DNA of 64,000 nucleotides. Source: Citrus sinensis. Lineage: Eukaryota > Streptophyta > Magnoliopsida > Sapindales > Rutaceae. Below the pieces are notes generated by a model, which did no database searches, was not told the origin of the DNA, and worked only from the letters and a program-made list of their open reading frames with translations. Each line of letters opens with the position of its first letter. Position 1 is the first letter of the stretch. The position numbers were made by a program, and so were the translations under genes. Below are positions 38,706-50,431 of the stretch, piece by piece. Where the stretch lies: NCBI RefSeq assembly GCF_022201045.2, contig NC_068563.1, forward strand, positions 29,857,001 through 29,921,000, read 5' to 3'.

Positions 38706-41700
38706 ATGAAGGAGGCCAATAGAAAGAAGAAGAAGAAGCGGTCACGTGCTGCGAAACCAGCCCCCAACAATTCCTCACGTGACAGCAACAAACCGACAGC
38801 GACAGACGGCGAAGAAGTTCAGAACGACACCAAAAACCAAATCATCCACTCGTTAACGGAGGCTTTCGGTTCGGTCTCGCTGGAGGAAGCCACGTCAGCC
38901 TTTTGTGAAGCTAACGGAGACGTTAACAAAGCGGAGGAGCTTTTGACGGCCTTGACGGAGGGTAACAGCGAAGATCCGTTAACGTCGAGTTCGGTCTCGG
39001 GCGGATCGTCGAGCCTGGACTCGGGGTCAAGTTCGGGTTCATGGTTGGGGTTTGGTGAGACGAGCTGTGTGCAAAACCCAGTGGATTATGGTAATAAGAA
39101 GGGTGGGAGTAGGCAGAAGAGAGTCGTGGCTGTTTCAGGGATGGTTGCGAATATGTTGGGGAAAGATTATGTGAGGGCGAGTCCACGAAAGTCTGGGAGG
39201 TTTAAGGGGGTTGGTGACGATCAGAGTGGGTTTGACAAAGAGGAGATGGAGCAGTTTTTGTACTCCATGCTTGGAGACGAGTGCCAGTTTAGTATGGCTG
39301 TGGTTAGGGATGTGCTTTGTGAGTGCCCATTTATATAATATTTACCTTCTTTTTAAGCTATTTGAGTTATTGATGATTTTTATCTTGTGAAATTTAGTTG
39401 TTTGTAGTGGAATAAGTTAGATTGAGGTCAGGGTTTGTGGGGTTTGTTTTGGAATGGATGTAATTTGATTCAGAAGAAGCATATGTGTGGATATCAGATG
39501 AAAATTATGTTTGGATTTAGGTGAAGGCATGGAGTTGTTGTCTGTTAATACACTAGTTGCCAAGTAAAACTAGATCTTTACCAAGCACTTCAGTTTTTGT
39601 GCTTTCTGATTTGAGTAGGAGCACAACAATTTCACGTATACCCCAAATTTGAGTGGTTAAGTACATCAAAGAAGTAGGTTTTGAAGTTCTTTGAAAACAG
39701 TGCAAACTCCTATTAAATTGTCTTTTTTGGCATATTTTTCAGCTTACTGTAAAGTAATATTTTTTAGTCTTTTTACATGTTGCATATTCCTTTTAATCAG
39801 GGTAGTTGTAAAGGTTGATTTTAGTTTTATATTGCATGACATGAGAATGTGTACATGCAGGTCAGTGCGGGTACAACGTTGAAAAGGTATTGTCATCATT
39901 CTGTCACAAAACTGCTCCCATATTAGTTGGTGAGGATTTTTTTCTTGTTGATAAGTTGTCACGTCTTCATCTATTGAGAAAACATCTTGATCTCTACCTT
40001 CATTCCTATCTACAATGACAGTTGCTTCATTGGGTCATATATGAAAAGTCTTCTGTCTTCTTCTGCTCCTTTCCTTATTTCTAACTAAATTTCAAGAAAG
40101 CTTCTTCTGCAATTACAGTTTACCTTCTGCAATTACAGTTTACCCAATTCTCAGGCTGCCTTCTCGGTTACAGGATGCCGAACTAAAGAAATGGGACAAA
40201 CTCTCTCGTAGAAACCAGTTGCATGGTTGAATCATAATCCTTGTGGATCTGAATTAATTATTAGATATTAAGGACTTAAAATTCAATTTCTATGCTAGAT
40301 TATAGATTTTTGAAGGATGATGGCTTAGTCAACTGGGCATCTCGGTAAAGTGCTGTCCAGGTGATAAAGGGCTGAGTGGTGGTTTACATTTCTCCTGAAT
40401 TTGAAAACAGAGGGGGGAAAAATAGAATCTTTTATTTGCACCATATCATTTTTCTGCTGCCGCATCTTTTTAATAAATCTTCTTGTCCTCTTCTAGGCCA
40501 TGGATGTGTTGCTTGATTTATCTGCTCTCTCCAATGAGCGGTCTATGAATGATGATGATGATGATGATTTTACCTTTAAGGAAGATAGACGATTCATCAC
40601 TGAACATACTGACAATGTAAGTAGTATTGTGTGCATCACATAAATGTTAGTTTCACGGCTCCAAACTTTTTTGTTTTCGTGTGTGTGAGCTCATAGGTTT
40701 TCTTGATTCTAGTATTCCAATCATTTGACTATTTTCACTTTGCAGATCTCAGTCAGGATAATTAAAGCTATAGCTCTGTCCTTACCAATCCCAGACCAAA
40801 CTTAATTATAATGCACTCAATGGGTAGCAAAGATAAATTAGTTCTTTGGTTTAGATAAAAGTAACATGCTTGCCTTAAAGGACCAGCAGATTTTGATGAT
40901 TGAGTTGTCATTAGTTATTCCTCAGAGTAAATTATTAGCTGAAGATCATTCTTATTTGGCATACATGTTTGAAGAATTTAGTTATACAGTCATGTAGTCA
41001 GTTTCTGAGAAAGTCGTGGCCCAAATGTTTCGGCAGATGGCCTCAAGAGAAGGATAATTGAATGTGTTGCACCATGCATATGGAGGTCTTTTCGGCTTAT
41101 TAAATTTGCCAAGTTTTCATTGTTGGAAAATTTGAACTATTTGACTTTGAAATTCATTTTCTCTTTTCTTTTTACAGTTTACAGATAGGGCATCTGATTG
41201 CACTTCTTATTCATCTGAAAGCGATCTATATGATAGCATATGGTCTACAGGCTATAATTACAGGTAACTCATTCTGCACATTATTGCTGTAGCTGTTTGT
41301 TTTTCTCAAGTTTTTTCTTCCTTTTTCCCCTGTTCTTTCGTACAATCCCTCCCAATTTCTCTGGCACTTTATTTATTTATTTTTTTCTGATTTCTGGAGA
41401 ACCTTAGCTGAGAAGAGCTTTGGCAGATACACTCACAATCAAGTTGTTATAACCAGTATTTATATGTTTGGCCGAACTTGAGAAATCTACTTGAAGTGAT
41501 GGGGAATGCTCTTATTGATTTTATTGTTTAAACATCTGAATATCAGTGGACTAATGAGAAAGTGGTAGAAAATTTTCTGCGCTGGAATTTTTTTGATTTA
41601 ATATACTTATGATTTTATCAATTTAGAAAAACTATTGAGATTAAACTTTATTTGTAAAAGAAATGGAGAACCATAATAATATAATGGTTCATAATACTAT

Positions 41701-44284
41701 CTAAAAGTCTCAATGATCAGGAATCAGCTTTGTAATAATACTTTAGCTTCAAGATTCATATATTACTTTGGTGTTTCCTTTCTGGATCCTACACTCTGGA
41801 TGCATGTAACAGTTGTGTGGCAAGTACTGTAGGTGATAAATTATCTTACTCAATCTGGTACAATATCCAAGATCCCTAATACTTGTAGATTTATTTTGGT
41901 TTACACCTTTTCTTAGGGAAAGTGTGTGGAAAGCTTTAATGGTATTCTCCATTACTGGTCAAATTTCATTTTTTATTTCAACTTTTGCTTCTGGGAGGAA
42001 GTAAGTATTTGAAGCCTGGTCCTAAAAGCTTAGCTGTTTTGCATTTAAGGAATAATTCGAAGGTTCTTATTGGTTCTGAAGTACCATCTCCACTTAAGGC
42101 AAGCGATCAGTCAGATCTTCCTCAAAAGGTGTTGGAATCTTTGTTTAACATATCCAAAAGTCCACAGCACGAACCTACCACAATGAATTGGAGGAATGTA
42201 GTTAAGAAATTGCAGGCACTAGGTCCTCGGTTTGATGTTAGTCACTCTAGCAGTACGGAACATCAGCAGGAACTTTGTGGTATTCAACATTATCCCTATA
42301 GTGCTGTATTTGTTTAAGAATAATACTAGTCTCTCAAACCCATACCCCAAAATACTAATTCCAGATGATGTGCCCACTGATGTGGCATTTGCTTGCGAAT
42401 GATGAGATGAAGTGGAAGTGATTATTTTTTGTCACATCAGCAGACACATGACTTGGGATGAGAATTTTGGGATACAAGTTGGGAAGAATAGTATACACTG
42501 TTGAAAATGTTTGTCAAGACTTCATTGCTATTCTAATTTGTTTGTTTATTAATGCTGGGATATTAGGTAACTTCTCTTTGGCAAAGTGGCAATGGCTATT
42601 TCTTTACTATTATGTTCTGTTGAAATTGCAGCTAAGGGAGATGAATATCAGGTGTTTAGAAAAGATGCAAAGCAACACTGGAATTCAACGAAATCCTGCT
42701 ATCAGAAGGTGAATACAGTTTTAGTGGTTTTTATGATATTTGGGTGGCATTAAGATGCCATATGCATGTTTTTGAAGTTCACATGAAAACATTTCTTAAT
42801 TTTTTTTTGCTGAAACGCACATTCTTCTTCAGGCCTCAGCCGCATATTCAAAAGGGGAATGGGGATATGCAGCCCACCTCTCCGAGCAGGTTTGTAGACT
42901 TTAAACTGTATAATCTACTTCATTGAGGAATACTCAACAGCATATAGTTGCCAACTACTAGAGTGAGAGCATCTAGTAAATTATCAACAAGAATCCACAT
43001 CACACTACGTACATCCATTCCTTTTCTTTTCTTTTCTTTTCCTTTCCATGTAATGATAGATTAATAGGTTGCTGAATTCTGTATAGGTAGATGAAAGTTT
43101 AGATATGAATTTAGTTGCATTGTTATGGGCAACTTTTTAATTGTTTCTTAACATTTCTCTCTCATTCAGTTTGGCCAGATTCATGAAAATCAGAATGGTT
43201 AAATATTTATCATCTGAACCCAGTTACTTGTTACAAAGCATATCACACAGCTGTTTTGAACGCACACCATCTAATTTATTAATGTTGCATGGGAACCACT
43301 AGGTGCAAATTGAGCTGTGCTTGATGCTTTGTGGTCCTAAAGGGTCTAAACATTTTTCATCTTAATCCTGCCTTTAGTGGAAATGTCCTCAAGAAGTGTT
43401 TGTTTTATACCATAAAAATTATGGAACTTGGGCCAACAAAATCTATTTTTAGTCTCTCTTTGGTGGTGATCAACATGGTATCTTTTATATTTGGCGGTTG
43501 GGTGTTTCACTATAAAATTTTGACATTTTTTGTTGCATTTTGGTAGGGGAAGTCACTGACCAAATTAGCTCAAAAAGCTGATGAGAAGGCAAGCCATGAT
43601 ATATTTAAAGCTAGGTTGGTGTATAGCCATTTGCCGGTTTATTTCCTTTATTTCTTGTTCGATGAACTAAGAGATGAACTTGTAATTTGCAGAAACAAGA
43701 GCTTTGAGAATGTGATAACAATTGATTTGCATGGCCAACATGTCAAGCCGGCAATGAAGCTTTTGAAACTTCACCTTGTGATGGTATCATATGCTCAATG
43801 TAAGCATTTACTGGATCCTATTTAATTTACGTGTGTCTCTGTATGTTTTGCTCTAGTCTCTTCCATGGAAGAAAGTAAGCTTTTTCTTATGAGATGTAAT
43901 CACTATTCTTAATGTTCGATACTTACTGTTCTCGGTACCTCTCAGCTGTTCAAACTCTCAGGGTTATCACGGGATGTGGTTCACATGGTGTGGGGAAATC
44001 AAAACTGAAACAGTCGGTATGGGTTCTAGTCATCACTCTTGCATTTATTTTATTGGTGTATTGTGTAAATTACATAAAAAGTTGATTAAAATCCTAGTAG
44101 CGGAGCATCAAGAAGTCCTTTTAGCTTTAGTTTTCTGTGCCATTAAACTTAATGCGTGCAGGTAATTGAACTTGTGGAGAATGAAGGATTGCATTGGAGT
44201 GAAGAGAACCGAGGAACAGTTCTAATCAAGCTTGATGGATTCAGAGAGTTCAGCTTTCTGGATACTGATAGTGATTATGAGTAA
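38706..44284 (+). CDS. CUE-like / DUF1771 / SMR-domain protein
   Basis: Eleven exons: 38706-39318, 39861-39886, 40497-40616, 41178-41263, 42002-42279, 42632-42708, 42833-42889, 43547-43614, 43693-43799, 43946-44016, 44162-44284; 541 aa. The N-terminus is a Lys/Arg-rich stretch. A CUE-like helical segment follows (LTEAFGSVSLEEATSAFCEA, about aa 50-70). DUF1771 is at about aa 375-440 (FRKDAKQHW, then KASAAYSKGEWGYAAHLSEQ). A C-terminal small-MutS-related domain has IDLHGQ (about aa 452-457) and TGCGSHGVGKS (about aa 487-497), both hallmark SMR motifs. SMR domains bind or cut nucleic acid, and the CUE-like part suggests ubiquitin contact. Biological role unknown; the Arabidopsis neighbour was described as a PRL1-interacting factor. 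Acceptor 42002 was chosen because the alternative one base-step away gives an immediate stop. Confidence 0.88.
40104..40143. repeat. 20-bp perfect tandem duplication in an SMR-gene intron
   Basis: CTTCTGCAATTACAGTTTAC occurs twice head-to-tail (40104-40123, 40124-40143) inside intron 2. Likely a recent slippage or repair duplication with no coding effect. Confidence 0.9.
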
Positions 44285-46725
44285 TTTGTACAGCACTCAG
44301 CTCTGTAGAACCACCAACAGTCTCACAAAATTTCAGTTTAACACTCAACCATTAGCCATCAGCAGGAGCTTGTTCACTTATGATAGCAACTTAGGTCAGA
44401 AATCTAGGCAAGAATGTACTATAATGGCCTGCGCCGCATGCTATATGTTGTTGTGGTGTATGTATTTTGAATTAAAAAATGTGTCTTTTAACTTGTACAT
44501 TCATCAGCGAACGACTAATGATGCATGTTAGTATGTACATTTGTAACTTCTGTAAATTAACAAACTGATCATTTTAGGGGACTCTTGTCTATCTTCCGAT
44601 TTTCATTCTGACGGTTGAATATCGAACCATAGAATATGAACCACACGATAGAGAAAAGGGGTGATGACATTATTTTTATTTTTGCTACGTCATCTAAAAT
44701 TAGGATTCTTAGTGGGAAAAAAATAAAAATAAAAACTAACGTGGTTCTGGACGGATGATTTCCTTTTCTTCGATTTGGGGGGTTGTAAACAAAGAAACAA
44801 GTGGGTAATATTTTAGAAAGCTTAAAGGTAAATCAGCTTCGGCTTGATGTTTTTAAATCCGAGAATAAAATCTGAAGATGTTTTAATGTCAATATACCGG
44901 GTAGTTGTGTTTGTCATAATATGTTAGGGAAAGTGGCACTTGTTTTCTCCGATGAACCATTAGAAACCATTGTATTTATTTTTCATTTTATTCTTTTCGG
45001 TGGAATCTCAACTTTTAGGTTCTAGAAATCGACATTCGAACTTTTGTTTTAATTAATTCCTTCTCTTTGAATAGAGATGAAAGCATTATACACCTTCCAA
45101 TTACACACACACACATTATAATACATTTTTACAACATAACAAACAAAATTCATTAAGGAAAAAAGTTTAAATGTCTAATTTTAAAATGCTTAAGGTTTAG
45201 TTATCCATTTATAAAAAAAAAAAAAAAAGTATGCACCATATATTCTATTTTAGGATAAAATTATGTTGCAATGGTTGCAGCATACTACTATTTTAGTCTT
45301 TTTATGGTTTAATTACACGGCTATCATTGTTATATTTTGTAACCTAAAAAGAGTGTGCTTTTTGCGATGTTGATTAACGATCGGAAAAGTTGAAGTGGTC
45401 GCAAAACCAAATTGTCCGCTAGTTGCCACCCTCTATTTATTTTAAAAAGTACTTCGAAAATTATAAATTTATTATTCAATCATTTTTAATCAATAACAAT
45501 TTATAATTTATTTTTCAAACAATGATTCACAAGTTCAAATTTTTAAAAAGCAAAAAAAAAAAGGGGGGGGGGTAATTCTCAAGAAATGTAAAGCTTGAAA
45601 TTTTTGAACTATTTCATTTTTTTTTTCCAAATTAGCTCCTTTTTATATAATTCTTTTTTTTAATACCATAGTAATTTATTGGGCCTCATTTAGAAATTTA
45701 AAATAGCTCCCTTGAATTTACAGAAAATGTTGGAATTTTATAAATAAAGTAACATGTTGTATTTTATATATATTTATGGTTTGTATAAATAAACTAACAT
45801 GTCAAATACTATTGGAAATGGAAATTTAGTAAATTATAAGTTTTGTAATGATAAAATAATAAAGCATTACAACCAAAAAAATTTTATGCTTTTTATTTCA
45901 CAATTTCATTTTTTTATTTTCTAAAGTATTGAAAAATGTTAATAACCCATATTTTTAATACATATTCAATTTATTTATTCTATTATAAATGTATAATATA
46001 TAACATTTTTTTTTTTTTGTGTTTAGAAAGTTTTTATATGGAACTAGCTACAATGTTGCTTACATATCATTAATTTTATAATCAAATTAGGTCAATGGAT
46101 CAAGTGTAGAAATTTCAAAAAATAAGAGCTTATATTGTGTAAAATATTTGAAAACTTTTGGTTTTATGATTTTACAATAAACAATATAAACTGCATTATT
46201 AATACAAATTAAACACATCTGTAGCGTAACGATTGAAGAAGTTTCTCATTAGATCTCTATGTTGACTGTATCAGAAAAATAACAGAGTTGGGTACCTTGC
46301 GAGGTCGCTGGATCCGTTTTATTTTAAGAAGCCCAAAAGCCCACCCGACAAGCCATGTTTAAATCCCCGATAGGTTGAAGATATTTTTAATTTTTAAATA
46401 TACTTTTGTTCTTTTCACTAATCATCAGCCAATCGCAGGCAGCGCTTCAGACAGATCCAAACCAAAAGGACCAACCTTAATGACAGACCAATCAAAATGC
46501 TCCAAATCACCAAAACCCGCCACGTTGCGTCTGCCACTCACGCTCACGCCAAGCTGTATGTATATACCTATATAAAGCCAGATTTTTCAAAATAGAATAT
46601 CGATTTTTTTTTATAAAAAAAAAAGTATAAATATTTGGACTATGTTAATGTAATGTAGTATATGACAAGGAGTGAAGGAAGAATCATCATCTTTTTGATT
46701 GGTGGACAGGTGGAGTCGGTCTGTG
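44285..46725. other. AT-rich spacer upstream of ELF4
   Basis: SMR-gene 3' flank, then long A/T tracts (for example 45210-45225 and 45548-45571), then the ELF4 promoter and leader. The 46260-46340 stretch is less AT-rich but has no recognisable coding content. No gene seen. Confidence 0.45.
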
Positions 46726-47136
46726 ATGGACGATACGACCTCAACAACAGATACAAAACCTGATAACAAGACTCTCACCGTTAACACTAATGAACGCTCA
46801 AAAGTGAACAACAAGAAAGGAGGAGGCCGCATTGATGATTCGGACGAGGAAGAGTATGACGCGGAAGCGTGGAATACGCTGAGCAAGAGTTTTAAGCAAG
46901 TGCAGACCGTTCTGGATAATAACCGTTCGTTGATCGAACGAGTGAACGATAACCACCTGTCGAGGATTCCGGACAATATGTCGAAGAACGTGGAGCTGAT
47001 TCGCGAGATTAACGGGAATATCTCGAAGGTTGTCTCCATTTACTCCGACCTATCGGCGAATTTCTGCAACATTGTCAGTCAACGGAGGAGGAGGATGGGG
47101 ATGAACAGCGGACACGCGGAGGGCTCAGAGGATTAG
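46726..47136 (+). CDS. ELF4: EARLY FLOWERING 4 family protein
   Basis: A single-exon frame of 136 aa from ATG 46726 (MDDTTSTTDT). The C-terminal two thirds match the DUF1313/ELF4 domain: WNTLSKSFKQVQTVLDNNRS, then NDNHLSRIPDNMSKNVELIR and ISKVVSIYSDLSANF. ELF4 is a small helical protein that joins ELF3 and LUX in the evening complex, which represses clock and growth genes at dusk in the nucleus. The N-terminus is acidic and low-complexity (DDSDEEEYDAE). The intronless structure and short length are typical. Whether it is ELF4 itself or an ELF4-LIKE paralogue was not resolved. No ELF4 gene is expected in the matching Arabidopsis block, so it is an addition here or a loss there. Confidence 0.9.
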   Translation: MDDTTSTTDTKPDNKTLTVNTNERSKVNNKKGGGRIDDSDEEEYDAEAWNTLSKSFKQVQTVLDNNRSLIERVNDNHLSRIPDNMSKNVELIREINGNISKVVSIYSDLSANFCNIVSQRRRRMGMNSGHAEGSED

Positions 47137-48666
47137 AAGCGGAAAGATGGCGTTTTGAGTAATTTCGATCTCCTTTTTTTTAAGTTTATAGTTATGATTG
47201 TTACTGCCAATTAATAATCGCTTGAACGTGTCGGAGTCGGTCTCTGTTACTTTTTGGTTGTTCGGAATTTTAAGTCGTTAATTGTAGTGGTGATCTCGGT
47301 GGTAGCTGGGGATTGATTGTTTGTGATGATAATTGTAGAGTTTGATTTACGTTTTCTTGTGTTGTATTATAAGGAGCTGTGGCCGCTGCGGGACTGCTTT
47401 ATCTACATTACTCTGTCTACCCCGCAGATACTAATAAGGTATTTATGATCATGTTTTTGCTTCTAATATTGCTGACTTCTGCTGTTTTTGTTTGGAATTG
47501 ATGTTCTGTGATTGATGTGGAGTCAAATCACCACTTGTGAAGTAAAGGGTAGCTGTAAGTTATGCAAAAGCACAACCGTTACAGACATTCTTTTAGTTCT
47601 GAGTTTTATTTGATTTTGCAAGGCAGTGTGTCATCTGGCCTTCATTTTACTCCAAAATGTCATTTTGGAAAACACCTGACTGTTCCATTACAGGTTATTT
47701 AGGTGGTTCTAGTACCATTTCTACCATTAGATTAACGAGGTATTCTCGTAGTCTACAGTCAACTCTTGAAAATCATGGGGAGGGATTGGGTTGTCATTAG
47801 TCTACTTCTAAATAAAAATAAGTTAAAAAATATTTTTTTTTTTCTTGGTAATAATTATTATTTGGGTAGAACTTAGAATTCTTCCTCTCGGGGAAGGACA
47901 ATTAGGAAAATCCTATTGGTTGCAGCTTTTTGTAGAGATAAAAGTGTTAGCAGGTGAATAATATTAGGAGTCTTTATAGATATTGTATTATTTAGATTTA
48001 GAAATTTAATTAGCAACACAGTTACAGAACCCCTGTTCATACAAATCAGAGCAGAACCTACCTCTGTTCTGAAATTCAAATAAGTAAAATAGAATTACAT
48101 GGACCACATATTTAAGTATAAATAGGACCCAACAATTAAGCAAGGGGAACAATACAACTCGAGGCAAAGGAAACTCAGAGAGGACATCAATGATCAGACA
48201 AAGAAGTTTGAAGACTGAAGAAAGTTCAAAAATCAAGACATCGCTGGAGACATCCAATTTACGAGCATAGAGAACCCCACAGTTTGAAAGCAATATGAGG
48301 ACTTTCTAAATATAAGTCTCTCATTACAAGATTTAAAAGAAACTTAGACGGCTACTTGCGGCTCAAGCAGAGATAATTGTATTTGTCACCACACTTTTAT
48401 TTTATTTTTATTACATATACGTAAAATGTTATATTGTGAAAAGAGTTGAAGGAAAAGGTGTGGGGAAACGTTGGAGCTGATGAGTTTATGTAGCTAATGA
48501 CCTGGTTAGAGCATTGTGAGTGGTAGCTATGTGGTGAAGTGTTAATAGTTTCTGGGATTGGAGCTCATGATTTGATAATAGCTGTTGAAGATGGAGGAAA
48601 TGGGTCATGAAATTGGCAACTCTGGTGGCACAATGATTTACTAACAGCTGAAACAAAGCTGTTGAT
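47137..48666. other. ELF4 3' region up to the retrotransposon
   Basis: A GC-richer 65-base patch at 47374-47438 is bounded by AG and GT and could be an exon. Sequence about 47862-48300 reads on the minus strand like an LTR or transposon fragment (TATTTATAC box, then a pyrimidine-rich stretch), but I found no second copy. Long open frames on its minus strand (47873-48079, 48006-48293) lack known motifs. Confidence 0.4.
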
Positions 48667-50049
48667 TGTTGAGTGTTAGAAAATGCATATTTATAAAGGA
48701 GAAAACCATCATTTTACATTTCAAGTCTTACTAACAACCCTTACTTTTATGTATTTAACCTTCTTGTGATTTAATTACATGTGTTTTATTTTAATTAAGT
48801 ATTTTATGTATTTTAGGGGCATCATAGTCATTTCACAATAAACGAGAAATCAGATGGCAAAACGGACATCACTTTTGAACTCAGGACGGTCGAAAACCTT
48901 AGGATGAGCATAAAAGGAAAAATGGCACTGTTCACTTGTACGGTACTATTCACGTGTACGGTACTGTATACGTTACTGTTCACAACACTGTTCACATGGA
49001 CGGATGATGACGTGGCATTGATCGATGATGTGGCATTGACTGATGAGGTGTCACGATCCTGTTGGACTAAAATTCTTATGTACTGTTGATGGTGACGTGG
49101 CAGCATATCAGTGGACGAAAAATCTCGCGTACGGTGCATGCATCACACAGGATTATTTTCAACCAAACCGCGTTACTGTTCATCCGGGTCAAACCGCGTT
49201 ACTGTTCAAAGTCGGGTCAAACCGTGTTACTGTTCATCCGCGTGGTCAAACCGTGGACTGTTGACTGATGACGCGGCGCAATCCTGAGCGTCCAAACTGT
49301 TTTTAATCCGATGGCCATGATTTACTCCATGTATCTATAAAAAGGGGGCCTCTCCCCCCTAATTTGATATCTATGAATCCATTTTTGGGATCCATTTTCT
49401 GTAATTCCTTCTCCATCTTGTATTTTCTTCGTATTTTAATAAATTTCCATTTTGCCCCTAGTTCAATTATGAGTGGCTAATTTTCTTTCAAGCTTGGGTT
49501 GAAGGTGAAGTCTCAACATGTGTCATGGGCTTAATTTGGTAAATTTATTTTCTCTTCCCCTCTAGTTTTTGTGGATGTTTTGACTTCTCGTCGACAAATA
49601 ATAATATTCTTGTCTAGTACCGCCTTGGTTTCACCGGCCCTCTAGTACAAGGTTATTATTATTTGGCACGATAAGCCCTTAGCACCATATTGATTAGAGC
49701 GTGGTTCATGAGGTGTGGATTCCCCCCTCATGATTTAATTGGCATTAATACGGATTATTTAGCCCATGATGCATGTTGATACGGATCCAGATACCCAAGT
49801 ACGTCATTTCAATATAATTCTCGTCAATTTATTCTCGCCATTTCAATACCAATTTTAGAATTTATTCTCGTCATTTTAATTTAAGTTTCAGCATATTCCA
49901 AATCATTTCCACCATAAATCCAATCACCCATTTACAAAATTAATTCTACACAATTAAAATCCACCTCCTCGTGGGATCGACACTCGTCACCATTGATCTA
50001 TACTACAATAGATTCGTGCGCTTGCGAGTACATTAAAATTTGCACAACA
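48667..50049 (+). repeat. 5' LTR
   Basis: 1383 bp, TGTTGAG...CAACA. The U3 part contains a run of TGACGTGGC-like motifs (49008, 49026, 49093, 49269) and four spaced copies of a CAAACCG-containing unit (49164, 49190, 49218, 49247), three of which read CAAACCGYGTTACTGTTCA. Promoter candidate CTATAAAAAG is at 49335-49344 and poly(A) signal AATAAA at 49438-49443, so R probably begins near 49370. Confidence 0.95.
49335..49344 (+). promoter_or_regulatory. LTR TATA box
   Basis: CTATAAAAAG followed by a G/C-rich stretch, about 100 bases before AATAAA. The identical copy in the 3' LTR is at 60463-60472. Confidence 0.65.
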
Positions 50050-50055
50050 AGTTTT

Positions 50056-50073
50056 TGGCGCCGTTGCCGGGGA
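50056..50073 (+). other. Primer-binding site, complementary to tRNA-Asp(GTC)
   Basis: TGGCGCCGTTGCCGGGGA starts six bases after the 5' LTR. It is the exact complement of the 3' end of plant nuclear tRNA-Asp including CCA (from memory of that tRNA). This primer is typical of Athila/Tat elements. Confidence 0.9.
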
Positions 50074-50431
50074 GGTAAGTACTTTTAATTCATAGAATTA
50101 ATTTTTGTGAATAATTTCTTTTATTTGTTTTCTTGTATTTTTTTTATTTTTATTAAAAAAAAAAGAAAAAAAAGTGAATCTACATTTAAAGGTTAGTATT
50201 TTTTTCTCTTCTTTAAAATTCTGTAATTTAATTTTCAATTTATTTTTCTTTGTAATTTTTTTTTGTTTATCTTATTAATTTATTTTTAGTTAATTTATTT
50301 CACGTATTTATTTTTGTGTATTTTTATAGAAAGGTTTTAATAGCGCAATAAGGTTAGTATCGTAATTTCTCCCTCTTCTTTATTTTTATTTGTTTTGTTC
50401 TCATCTTTATTTTTATTTTATTTGTTTTTGC

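Noticed and set aside
47862-48400. Possible solo LTR or copia fragment
   Set aside because: Only a TATA-like motif and composition support it; no second copy or target duplication in the window.
48828-49139. 103-aa minus-strand frame in the 5' LTR, repeated in the 3' LTR at 59956-60267
   Set aside because: It exists because the LTR is duplicated and because the U3 repeats are free of stops; low-complexity Ser/Asn/Val composition and no motif.
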